A stretch of 64,000 bases of DNA from Imbricaverruca yamaguchii (Eukaryota; Arthropoda; Thecostraca; Neoverrucidae), in the NCBI GenBank assembly GCA_034440575.1, contig JAOTOL010001656.1, positions 3,164,501-3,228,500 on the forward strand, written 5' to 3'. How positions within the stretch are numbered: the stretch's first letter is position 1; each line of letters opens with the position of its first letter. Both the position numbers and the translations under genes were made by a program. The notes under the pieces are model-generated. The model searched no databases. It was not told the DNA's origin and was given only the letters and a program-made list of their open reading frames with translations. Positions 47,271 through 58,330 of this stretch are shown here, in pieces.

Positions 47271-48002
47271 CGATAGGCAACTAGTGCGGACATCGATGGC
47301 AGCGCCTCTGGTGGCTGTTATTGGAACTATTGATGCATGCTCCAATGTTTTTCAATTTGATGCTTATTTATGCAATCATTTAAGTGCATAACGAGTGGGA
47401 AAATTGCCTTAGATCCATTATCGTCCATTGCAATGAACTACAAAATGAATATTGATAAATTACACACTTTAAACAGCATATACAAGGGCCTGTGTAGTTC
47501 GCACAATTGGAACTACCGGTCTTTTTGCCAACCTATGTCAAAACCTTGACATGACTGATGAAATGTCAACCTCAGATCGTGTAGAAAATAGACCCCAGCG
47601 GATAAGTAACAGAACAGAAAATAAACGTTGAAAAAAAATTGACTCGGGTTTTGACCATGTTAAAATGTAGACATGCTGTCAAAATAAGTCAATTTTCTAA
47701 AACTACATTGTTTGTGAAAAATTGGTGGATGGTTTGAAATTTGTCCACCCCATATAAAAATATGCAATTCATTGTCAACATGTCTAAACTATTTTTTGTT
47801 AGATCCGGAGATTATTTGGCTCGGGATTTTTTATTTTAAGGTCTACCAATTCCCAATATTATGCACTGTCATCAGAGTTTCTGACACTGTCCTTGGCATG
47901 CGAACTAAAATAGAAGTTCGAAGTATTTAGGTTCTACCAACGAATCGTCAATAATGTATTCGGTACATAATTCTGCCTTGATGTAATCTCAGGCAAATTT
48001 CT
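47271..48002. other. AT-rich spacer, nothing recognised
   Basis: No coding sequence or repeat was recognised. Confidence 0.4.
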
Positions 48003-48836
48003 TAATCCGCGCCGTCTTTCCGGTCAAATCCTACCACCCCGTCTCGGGGGGGGTGGAAGACCCCCTCTAAAATCCAAACTAAGCATCGCACGAAGACGAA
48101 AGAGGTGTCATCGGAAAGCGCTCGACGAGTATGGTCCGGGTCCACCCTCCAAAACAATTTCACCCAAAAGTGACGTAACCAGGGGGGGCTAGATTTTCAC
48201 GACTTCACCACCTACATTATGTTTTTGATCCTGGGGAGTTCATTTTTGGGATATATGAAAAAAGAAGTTTATTTGGAATGAGAAAGGGACAGCGAAATCG
48301 GCCAGGGCTATATTTTTTGCCCCTCCCCCAATGTTTTTTTTTTACAATTTCAAAATTTTAGTTTTCAAGTTTTCTTTAATTTTCCTTTTCCAATGGGTAG
48401 AGCAGACCGAGAAACGTTGTTGGAAGTCGACTTGCGCTAATACAAAATGCTTACTTTAGCCAGAATCCTGTATTTGAACTTCAGTTTGGCAAATATGCAA
48501 AATTTATATGTAGTCAATAACGAAAAAAAAGACAAATTCCACTCGTACGTTTTGCTGCATCCGTAAAGATAAGCAATCGCTGAAAGTTTCATTAGAATAT
48601 CTGCATCCGCTAAAGCGTGAAGACAGGTTGAACGTTTTTGGAGGTGACCTCACTTGACCTTGACTAACTCGTTGACCATAGATAACCTGACCGAAAATTT
48701 TTGAATCAGCGTGTCAAATTGATGTGGGAAAAGGCATGCCAGATTTGGGCGCGCTGTCGCGCGCCGTACGCCCGCTATCCGCGAAAAACCGGAGGAGGGG
48801 CGGTTGAAGAACCCCCGAGACGGGAGGGGTTAACCC
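48003..48836 (+). repeat. ~750 bp dispersed repeat, copy 2
   Basis: It starts CGCCGTCTTTCCGGTCAAATC, holds the invariant ATCGGAAAGCGCTCGACGAG at 48110-48129, and ends near GGTTAACCC before copy 3. The end is rich in CGCG (GCGCGCTGTCGCGCGCCG), mirrored as AGGCGCGCGGAAGCGCGC in copy 1. Confidence 0.85.
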
Positions 48837-49600
48837 TTCGTCTTTCCGGTCAGATCTTCACACCCTGTCTCGGAGGGGGGTTGGCACCCCCATCTAATCC
48901 CCAAACTAAACGTCGCATGAAAACGAAAGAGGTGTCATCGGAAAGCGCTCGACGAGCAGGATCAGAAACCACTCCCCAAAATTGGATCCCATCTCGAAAA
49001 GTGACGTCACTAGGGGGCTATGTTTCCACAAATGGAATCATGTTTTTGGCTCTGGAGAGTTCATTTTGGGGAGATTTGAAGATAAAATATTTTGAATCTG
49101 GAAAGGAAGGCAATATCTACCATGGCCCTGAAATTTTCGACCAAACAAATTTTGTTTTCTTCTTCAAAATCTTCAGTTTTCAATTTTCTTTCATTTCTCT
49201 TCTTCTAATGTGCAGAAGGGAAACAACACGCTGTTTGAAGTCAACTTTGAGTTTATTTTGGGGGAGATTTGAAGATAAAATATTTGGAATTAGAAATGTA
49301 AGGCAATATCTACCACGGCCCTAACATTTTCGCCCAAACAAAATTATATTTTTTGTTTCAAAATCTTCAGTTTTCAATTTTCTTTCATTTCTCTTCTTCT
49401 AATGTGCAGAGGGGAAACGACACGCTGTTTGAAGTCAACTTGCTTTCCTAAAATACTGCTTACTTTAACCAGAATCAACCTCTTTACCATAACAGTCAAA
49501 CGTGCAAAGATAATGCCATAAAAGAAGAAAAAACTTTACAAATCCTCTGGTTTGCTTTGTTTCCTCAGTAAAGATAAGGAAATGCTGAACGTTTAAAAAA
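48837..49600 (+). repeat. ~750 bp dispersed repeat, copy 3, with internal 190 bp duplication
   Basis: It starts TTCGTCTTTCCGGTCAGATC in tandem with copy 2 and carries the invariant 20-mer at 48937-48956. Within it, 49062-49248 and 49252-49440 are tandem duplicates sharing GGGAGATTTGAAGATAAAAT, AATCTTCAGTTTTCAATTTT and CTTCTTCTAATGTGCAGA. The 207-codon frame across this copy is not conserved in the others. Confidence 0.85.
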
Positions 49601-50420
49601 ACGTCATTAAAACATGTTAGTACAACAACGTGGTGTGAATTATTATCATTTGTTCAAAATGGTGTGTAAAGCTTGACTTGATTATTTGGGTTTAAGGGCG
49701 CGTCGACTACAGGGTCATTTGGCGCCCAGGTATTTAAAGCTTGCAAACATAGTTCACGTGAAGCCACCTATTCAAGACAGACGAATACAAATGAATTCAC
49801 GGTTCTTATCTTCTTCTTTTTTAAATCCAATTGATTTCCCGGAATCCTGCAGGATTGCGTGTCTGCACGCTCCAGGCTAAAATAATTTGCATGTATATAA
49901 CCGACATGACCTGATCCGAGGTCAATGTGATTTGTGTTTCCCTATCTACGACCGAATTGCTTATAACGCAGATATGCAGATATCGGAGTGATTTCAATTT
50001 GTTTCAGGTATGGTCAATTTTCTCTCTAAAATTACCTGGACAAAGAACTGGTGGCTACCAGGTAATGCCAGACAAACACACTCGATGCGCCATTTCCTTC
50101 AACAATTTGACACTTGAAGTGTGATGATCTTGGGTGAGGCAACGTCGCTTATCTATGGCGGCATGCATCATTTTGATAAAGAAAAACAACTTCGGCCATA
50201 CATTTCGGGATGTATTGATGCAGCGTCTTGGCAATATCAACAACTATACATTGCACTATATATACAACACAATTAAATCGGAAATGCACATGGTGAAAAA
50301 AAACATACAAATGCGCATCTGCACATGTTGCTGAACCACTGTCATTAGTGAATAGCGTCACGTTGTCGCGCTTTGCCGCGACCACCACTGTGGTAGGCTC
50401 TGTTCACTGGTCGCATGCAG
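49601..50420. other. spacer with one TIR-like motif
   Basis: TTATTTGGGTTTAAGGGCGCG at 49683-49703 resembles the ends of the 28985-30118 element. Nothing else is recognised. Confidence 0.4.
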
Positions 50421-51263
50421 TCACTCAACAACGATCGCCGTGGCATCGCCGTCTATATCGGTCCGCATGCTCTCTTTCGAACTGGACAGGATAAGACGAC
50501 GTCCATGCTGCTGTAGTACCTGCTTCATACCAGTTTTAAAATTTGTAGTATTAAAAAACGTTGATGTGAATGCTGCGAGGCCGATGGCGTGACTTGTTGT
50601 GGGGCCAGCAACAGCAGCTACAGGGCCGGCGTCGGTAGCTGCGGGGCCGGCGTCAGTAGCTACAGGGCCGGCGTCAGTAGCTGCGGGGCCGGCCGCTGTA
50701 GCTGCGGGGCCGGCGGCAGGTCCTGCTGCGGGGCCGGCGTCAGTAGCTGCGGGGCCAGCAACAGCAGCTACAGGGCCGGCGTCAGTAGCTGCGGGGCCGG
50801 ACGCTGTAGCTGCGGGGCCGGCAGCAAGCCATGCTGCGGGGCAGGCGGCAGCAGTCCTTGCTGCGCGGCCGGCGGCAGCAGTCCTTGCTGCTGGAACGGC
50901 AAAACGCCCGGTAGCCTCCCAGGCAGCCAAGGTGATGCTGCCATCATTGTCTGGTGAAAGCTGCCGTTCTGTTACGTCTATATACACTTTGGAATGGCTA
51001 GCTCCCGACAAAAGTTTTTTAATGCTCTTTCCTCCTGCCTTGCTACTTTGTTTGTACACACCCTTCAGCTTACACAGCTTCACTCGCAAAGCCTCCAATT
51101 GGTTGTCATTGAAGGTCAGCTGTCCGTGACATCCAAGGTTCACAAGGCTTTCAGCAACCTTTATAGCATCAAAGCCAAGCGGAGCAGCCAAAGTGAATAA
51201 AAATGTCGTACACAAACAAAGAACATTGTTCTGAACTGAATAATGTACAATATCTTCTGGCAT
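50421..51263 (-). CDS. hypothetical protein with Ala/Gly/Pro heptad repeats
   Basis: This is a 280-codon frame from ATG at 51263. Residues 1-110 are non-repetitive with a hydrophobic start (NNVLCLCTTFLFTLAAPLG), possibly a signal peptide or membrane segment. About 120-225 is a run of seven-residue units, GPAATDA / GPVAAVA, encoded by a 21 bp minisatellite (GCGGGGCCGGCGTCAGTAGCT). Residues 226-280 are again unique and end ATAIVVE. No family is recognised. The opposite strand is also open (50599-51129) because of the repeat. The non-repeat ends argue mildly for a real gene, and it lies downstream, in transcriptional sense, of the candidate exon at 51642-51938. Confidence 0.35.
   Translation of the reverse strand: MPEDIVHYSVQNNVLCLCTTFLFTLAAPLGFDAIKVAESLVNLGCHGQLTFNDNQLEALRVKLCKLKGVYKQSSKAGGKSIKKLLSGASHSKVYIDVTERQLSPDNDGSITLAAWEATGRFAVPAARTAAAGRAARTAAACPAAWLAAGPAATASGPAATDAGPVAAVAGPAATDAGPAAGPAAGPAATAAGPAATDAGPVATDAGPAATDAGPVAAVAGPTTSHAIGLAAFTSTFFNTTNFKTGMKQVLQQHGRRLILSSSKESMRTDIDGDATAIVVE
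50590..50900. repeat. 21 bp minisatellite, GC-rich
   Basis: Tandem units of GGGGCCGGCGTCAGTAGCTGC with substitutions and interruptions. They encode Ala/Gly/Pro heptads on the - strand. Confidence 0.9.
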
Positions 51264-51410
51264 ACACAGGTGTCACAAACAAGGTGATGGCTCACTCAAT
51301 GTAAATCACCATGAAAAAACACTATGCATGCACGCCTACATGACTCCTCGGCTCGCGGCTGAAGTTCCCGTTACCGCGGCCCACCAACAGCTTTTGCTAT
51401 GGAGCCAGCG

Positions 51411-51938
51411 TCAGCTCTTGCTGTGGGGCCGCCGCAATGTTGCTGCGGGGTAGGAAGCATCTGTTCCTGCAACCGGACTACCCTTGCTGATGGCTTCATT
51501 AGCAGGCCATCTCCCGAAACGCTTCGCTGACACGCCTCCCGCGCACAATCTTCGCGACCAACTCGAACCCATGGTGCCGCTGAATCTGGACATACTGTCC
51601 ATCAGATTCCCTCCTAAAATGGGTATCGGCACGACACTTTCTCAGCTGTCCTCCACCACATTCCTATCCCCGGTCGCACTCACACACCTCTCCTTCCACT
51701 TTGGATTATAAAGTGTGCTGTACTTCAAGAGGTCGTCGATAGTCTGCCCCTCATACAGCCTCCGATCTGTGCTGGGAATCTTTATACGCAAGATTCGTGT
51801 AGGCTTTTCTAACACGGGGAAACGGAGGGCCTTGAAGATCAAAGTCTGAAGTGTGTCTGCTACAAGTTGTATGCTGTGATTAGGGCACCTATCCTGTTTT
51901 GGCCTTCCATAAAACCGCAGTGCATGTATGCCACTCAT
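51411..51938 (-). CDS. candidate exon(s) of unknown protein, with one in-frame TGA
   Basis: TTTCACTTTTTCAG directly precedes ATGAGTGGC at 51938, a good acceptor next to a possible start. The 98-codon frame reads like genuine protein: ALRFYGRPKQDRCPNHSIQ, TLIFKALRFPVLEKPTRILR, IPSTDRRLYEGQTIDDLLKY, YNPKWKERCVSATGDRN. It ends at TGA (51642-51644). The same frame continues open for about 77 codons to 51411 (PIPILGGNLMDSMSRFSG, FGRWPANEAISKG). That may be a stop followed by chance sequence, a lesion, or a recoded TGA. The family is not recognised. Proximity to 50421-51263 on the same strand suggests one locus. Confidence 0.3.
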
Positions 51939-52010
51939 CTGAAAAAGTGAAATGCATGAATTAATTAGAATGTCATCAGATAGTTTAGTGCTTGCACTAG
52001 TAAGCTCCAC

Positions 52011-54754
52011 GTATAAAGTCAGACGGCTAGTTTATCGCGCTAAAACAATTTGTGATAAAACAACTGAGAGGTAGAAAGTACACATGCGATACTAGTTTAA
52101 ATTATAAATAAAAAAGTGTGTCTTGTTGAGCAACTATACCAATGCTTCCAAGAACTCATTGCAAAACAAAACATCCACATAGATGTGGAGGTGTTCTTTG
52201 GCAACATCATATGCACATTACCAAGATTAACATTTCCCAACACAGATTTCACTATGACAGGCTTGCACAGCAATTCTTTATCTTCTTGCATGTGATGGAA
52301 GTTAGAGGAAGAGCTGGCTTGTTATTATCTAGCAGCTGGATTACAGCTGCAATTTCAGTTTGTGTTGCATTGATTAAGCAATACTGATGCATGTTATATG
52401 TATGTTAACAATCACCAAGCCTGGGATACATGTCTGGTAAACATGTCTGGTAAAGTAAATACGATACAATAATTAGGCCACCAATTTGTAAGGTTACCCA
52501 GGTTAATGATGCATTTTTAGTACAATGCAATCAATATTCGGTGGAAAATCTACCAGACCTTCAAGAATTACATAGCCAGTTATCAATCCCATCATTATCG
52601 TGTACCACATACATGAAGCATTCTTACATGAAATCCAATAGCCTTATGACATATTTTGTAATCAAGCCCTGAGTATTAGATGAGCAGGCGTGACTTGTTT
52701 GCCTTAACCATCACCTGCTCCCCAGTCTGCAAGCTATGTTACCTAAATATGTGTTGTAGTTGGCCACTGCATAATAATCACCACATTAAACAGGGCTGCA
52801 CCACCAACACGTAGAAGCCAGGATGTCCACTGGAACACAGTGACGAATATAGCCTGACTGCTTTCCAAAAACACCAATTTTCCAATAAATGCACTGACTG
52901 CCACCCACGAACTTCAGACAGCAACGAAAGGGCAATAGCAAAACTCCACAAGGCAGCAATTGCCAACCATTGATGTAATGGCAGGCTTTGCTAAAATTGC
53001 CACACCTTGTGGACTTGCCTGCTCTCAGGTAGACACATCAGGATATAAGTTATCTCGGTCAATACCAATCACACAGCAGGTGGAAAGAGGGCCCAGGTCA
53101 CCTTGCAGGTGCTCTAGGCATTTTATATTTGTAAATTTTGTGGCATTTTTAAAGTCACTAGAATGTAACAATCCATACCAAAACTAGAGACAAGATGAGA
53201 GGAATAGCCATAGCCATTTATTAGTTTTTTTTTTTTGCATTTTGGTACTAGTCTGTCTACCATTCATAACCTATGTTGGCAGTTGACTGATTCCAGATAG
53301 ACTAAACAGCATGGCTTGGCTGAATGGCATCATTGGTTTCTAAGCACACCATGGCTGCCAGTGCATCATGTCTTTTAAATACATAATTTGCACAGCATGC
53401 ACAATTTCTGAGAAACAAGCATAACTATTCATGGCCTTGACAAACTATTTATTGACTATTGCTGCCTGCTCAAAGAACACCTGGAAGTAGTGAACATCAC
53501 AGTTGGCCACATAACACCAACCATATAGAAGCTGATTCATACCTTTTGCAAGAATTGATGTTCAGGATGTGAAAATAAGGTGATTCAATTCCAAGGTTAG
53601 TAACTCATCCGGGCTTTTAGCAGATGGACATTACAAAAACAAGTTACTAATTAAATCACCAAATTTTCCAGCAATTATTTGCAGATACACATTGTAAGGT
53701 TTTCTTTCTTCAGAGAAGTTCCATCATCACATGAACCATACTGTTTCTGGCACCTTCATATTGCCCACTCTATCTTGGTATTTTTAGAGAAGCATCAAAC
53801 ATGTTGGGTATTTTGGGACAACCTGAAAGTTTGCCAACAATCATGGTCACATCACATACCACATACCCACAGCTAACATTTTGTAGTACTATTGCAGCTG
53901 AGATCGTTCACAAGATAAGTTAATGGCATGCTTTGCCTCTGTAGAGCAATCTAGATTAGACTAGGCTAGTTTTTAAAGCTGAAATTTCAAAATTTCCATA
54001 TTAAATATTGAATTTAATAAAAATGAGGTTAGGCTGGGTTATGCTTGGTTTCTTTGGAAAATATTACACTAACATCATTATACATAACCTGCCAAAGCCC
54101 ATTCTTCTTATTTTGTTCATTAGCAAGCATTTGCAATTTTCATTACAATGCAATTCCATTGTATGTCATGTCATTACATGTAAATGCATACATATTGATG
54201 ATGCAGAGCAAACAGTGTCAACATAGGGTCGTGGCATCGTCCCTGCTCATTTTTACCAGCACCAGTCTAGTGGAGTCGTTAAAAATGTTCGATGGCGCTG
54301 CTCCAGGTTAAAAGAACAGCTCTCCATAAGCGCATTTTACTCCTGTCCTGCGTAATAACCGACGCTTTATCTCACCTTTCTCCCATCTCCAAGTCCCAGC
54401 ACTCTGGTCCCAGCCGCCGTCACTGGATGAAACGCGCATGAACACTCTACTTGAGTTCGCAATCGAAATAAACCTATGAAACATCCAAAAACCAATCGTG
54501 CAATCAATAGGACACTTTCGATTATATATAGCGAAACATTTTGATTTAGCACTTATATGTCTTCATCTTCGAAATAGAGTAATAGGAAACACTACTTTTC
54601 TATCCAACAAATACCGTCGTGTATGGACGATCGTGGCAAATAATCGTCTTAAATGCGTCAGACAGACTGACATGGAAAACAGGTCCTGGCATGATGTTTT
54701 CTTCTTATTGCTCCAATGTCCGCTCTAACATGAGGATGGACTCCTAACGTGACC
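52011..54754. other. AT-rich region, no gene recognised
   Basis: Short frames only. The one at 52097-52291 (-) lacks motifs and has a stop just upstream. No known repeat is evident. Confidence 0.4.
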
Positions 54755-55015
54755 ACGAAGTCACCTCAGAAGTACTCCGTCCACATGGATATGAATGACC
54801 CTCTATATGTTCGGTGGCGCTCTTTGAAGATGGTGTCATCATAAGCGATGTCATTAACGGTCACAAAATGATCTCGGTCTACTCGGTAGACGGTCTACGC
54901 ATTATAAACGGCACGATGCTCCTGACCAAGAAGTACACCTCAGAAATACCCCGCCGACATCGATACGAATGACGCTCTTCAGATTAAATGGTGCTCTTTG
55001 AAAATATTATCATCA
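54755..55015 (+). repeat. direct repeat copies 2 and 3 (partner 47129-47270)
   Basis: 54755-54905 is a close copy. 54955-55015 repeats its first third (GACATCGATACGAATGACGC, GGTGCTCTTTGAAAAT) after an intervening AAGAAGTAC.CTCAGAA block that also occurs at 54762-54775. Confidence 0.8.
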
Positions 55016-55339
55016 AATGCCAGTGGAAAGTGGAAAGAGCTCTTTTCATGAAGGAGGTAACGAGTGGCATACTTTTGATTTTCGCTGGGAGGGGGCTAGT
55101 GGATTTTGAGGGCGCTCGCCTACCCCAGTTTGGAAAAGTCCCGGATTTCGACCACTATTTTTTCAAAAGGCTGTTTAATTTTTTTCTCAATACAAATTAA
55201 TTAATTAATGACCAACTTATTTCTCCTGTGGAGGGGCCCAATCTTCCACCTTTGTTTCTGAGTCACCAGATTTCAACTCTAACCCCCCATCCTGTTCGAA
55301 GGTTTTTCTGTTGGCATCACTTGATGTCACCTCACCATG

Positions 55340-56897
55340 TTGAGATTTCACAGGTACAAATCACTCAAAAATGTAAAATTTTCCAATTTCAGCCATTCCA
55401 GTTAATGACTACCGTTCGACAACACTCCAACGTTCGTGCACGTGTGCACCGCCTTGCACATTCGACGCATTCGCCACACTAGCTGCGATTCTCCGGTTTC
55501 TACTAAATCTCCCACCGTTTGCTAATTGCTATCACATGATAGTTTTGCTCCATATTTAACGTGTGAAATGCTTTGGACGGGGGTTCGCTTGGAAAATACC
55601 ATTATTAAATTTGATAATTAGTCTTTTCTTTCTACATTTTCTGGTGAATAAGAAACCCGGAGACGAGCTGAGCTTTAATGCACCTCATCTCTTTGGTTAA
55701 ATATGCTCCCAGATTGGCTACCGAACCAAGGCGTTGGCTGGTTCGGTGTTCTTTTTTGGACCAGTTGTGTTTTTCTTTGTCTATGGATGTGTTTTAGGGC
55801 TGCAACCTTTTTTAGGGGCCTGGCACACGTTTGAGACCACGGCTCATTTTTAAAGAGTTTTGTCCTTTTTCTGCACTAACTTTTTTTTTTGGGGGGGGGG
55901 ATCGGCGCGTTTTCGAAGACCCCGATGTGTTCATTTAGTGTCCGGTCTTTTTGTTCCTTTTTTAGGACCATGCTGTCTTTTAGGGCCCCGGTCTGTTTTT
56001 GAGACCCCACGGGGTCTAATGGACTCGGTGTATCTTGGGGTTTTCGTTGGTTTTTTTTTTCTCCTCCGTTGCCCCGTGTGTTTATTTAGAGCTGCAACGC
56101 ATGTTTTATGGCCTTGCCGCTTTTTGCGGACAAGGTACGCTTTAGAGGGCTTGGTGCATTTTCGGCTTCTCCTTGTGCTCTTAGGGTCGCAATGTATTTT
56201 TTTTTGTAAGACTCCTGATCGCACATTTATTGAACCCCAGCACGATTTTCGGAGCTCCGGTATTATTTTTGTCGGGGTCCAGGCACCGCTTTTCAGGCCC
56301 AGGCGCTTGGTTTCGGGGACCCAAGGCCAGTTTTCTTGGTTCGACGCATGTTGTGGTGACTTATTTTGAATTTCTTAACGTCCGGGTCCGAGTCTGATTT
56401 TTTGGGCACCGGTGCCATATTTTTATGTCCCGATTCGATTTGTCAAACTTCGGTGCGTATTTATGGGTCGTATGTGATTTTTGAAGGCACCTGGTGGCAT
56501 TTTTGTGCTCCGGAGCGATTTTACTGGTTCGGGCATATATTTTTTCGGTATCTCTCCTTCTTTTGGATGTCTCGGATTAATTTGTGTCGAGTCCCGAACC
56601 GATTTTTGTGGCCACGCTGTGCCTGCAGAAGGGAATAGTTGATGTCTCGACTCGGACTTTTTGGACTACCGATTTTTTTTTGGACTACAGGAATGTCGGG
56701 TCTCGAGCATGATATTTGGGAGCCGGGCACGAGTTCGCGGGGCATTTTGCACTTAACTCGGCACCAGCGCGGTTTTGGCGGACCCAGGGTACATTTTCGG
56801 GGACCGGTATGATGCCTGAAACGATTTGTTGGCACCCTTCGCGATTCTTGGGAGCCCGTCCCTTCAGGAGGGGATTTTCCTCTTTGGTACGTCACTG
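55340..56897. mobile_element. family-B foldback, reverse arm of candidate 14 kb element
   Basis: 55340-55590 matches the centre of the 3300-6190 element in reverse complement, including CACGTGYGCACNNNNTTG, GCATTCGCNACAC, TTTGCTAATT and TCACATGAT. 55560-55740 matches 45108-45270. 55900-56200 matches 5490-5740. The end CTTTGGTACGTCACTG at 56882-56897 is the reverse of the family-B terminus. Reading frames are repeat by-products. Confidence 0.7.
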
Positions 56898-58330
56898 CTG
56901 CTGCTCAAGGAGTTTTTCTTCAGCTGACGGTACCCTCCGGAGTAGAAAAGCCCTTCGGATGGATCATCTTTTTCAGGATCTGTGTTCAATTTTCCGGTGC
57001 TTGGGTCGATCCCATGGCATCCCCTCGTGATTTGTTGGGTCAAGTTCTACTTTTTGTCGCTGCACGATATTGTTTGGCCCCAGTAAGACTTCGCAGGCTA
57101 CCGGTGTGTTTTGAGCTCGTCTTACTCCAGATGTGAGTGACACTCAGGGTAGGAATACATTTTTGGGAAGCCAGCTGCAACCTAGCCAAGCCAGCTGCTG
57201 CGCTACTTGTTGTCCTCCAGTGAGATTTTCAAGAGCAGCGTCGTGAAACTTTTGACTCTAATGCGATTTTTTGGTATGGTGGTAACTTTTTTGGATCCCT
57301 AGGGCCAATTTTGATGGCCACGACATATCTTGGGGGCTCAGCATGTTTTTGGTGTTTTGGACGCGATTGTTGGGACCCAAGAGTTATTTTACATGTCTGG
57401 ATTGTTTTTTGTTTGTTTCCTCGACTTAATTTTTAGCTGGTCCCGATGAGACATTTGGGGACTCGATGTGACCTGTCGTGCCTATAGCGTGATTTTCAGG
57501 GGCCCCAGCGAGACTTCTTGGGCCCACATCATGATTGCCTGGGACCCCGACCCGACATTTTGAGGTCCCAAAGTGATTTTCTGGGGCCCCGGTGCGGCTT
57601 TTTGCTGGCCCTAACGGTATTTTCACGGCCTGGTCCAAGTTTTGGAAACAACGTCATTCTTATCGGCCCCGTAACGATTTTTGGTGTCCAAATGTGGTTT
57701 TCAGGGTCCTTGGTTGGACTTTTGGTGCCACTGCGTCACTTTTAAAGCCTCCGTGTGATCTTTTGACCCCAAATGTGGTTTATATTGGCCTCGGTGCGTT
57801 TTTAGGGGGATGGTATTTTTAGGAACCCGGTCCAACTTTTTGGATCCCGGTGTCATTTTTATGGGCCTCGGAAAGATTTGCTGGCCCCCAAAGTAATCTT
57901 CAGGGGTCTTGGTTGGATTTTGTGATCCCCAGGGTCATTTTCAGGGCCGCTGTGTGACTTGTTGGGGCCCACAATATGATTTGTAGAGGTGCCGATGTGC
58001 TTTTTGCGGTCGAGCTGAATTTTTGTGGGAGCCTATCCACTTTTGAAGCCCCTGCTATTTTTTTCGGGCCACAGAACGATGTTTTTTTTAACGCCAATGT
58101 GATTTTCAGGGGCCTTAGAGCGGTTTTCCAGTCCCTCAGGGTCATCATCAGTAGACACTGCGCGACTTTTGGGGGGCGCCCAATATCATTTGTATGGGCC
58201 CGTGCTATCTTCGGGGTCCACAGCGCCATTTTCAGGGGCCCTGTGCTTTTGTGTCCAAAATGTGATTTTCTAGGTGACCATTGCGATTTTTGGGGCCCCA
58301 ATGCGATCTTCAGGGGCAATGCAAGACCTC
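56898..58330. mobile_element. further family-B reverse arm
   Basis: Units in the GGGGCCCC..GATTTT orientation continue past the 56897 end. 57400-57620 resembles 35495-35700 (TTTGTTTCCTCGACT, GTGACCTGTNGTGC, GCGTGATTTTCAG). 57620-58320 resembles 38290-39000. This is therefore a copy of the right arm of the 33887-39053 foldback without the LINE. No matching left arm or terminus is seen in the window. Confidence 0.65.

Noticed and set aside
48701..49324. 207-codon + frame
   Set aside because: Lies across two copies of the ~750 bp repeat and is not conserved in the other copies.
50599..51129. Ala/Gly frame on the + strand
   Set aside because: Antisense reading of the 21 bp repeat; the - strand frame has more convincing unique ends.
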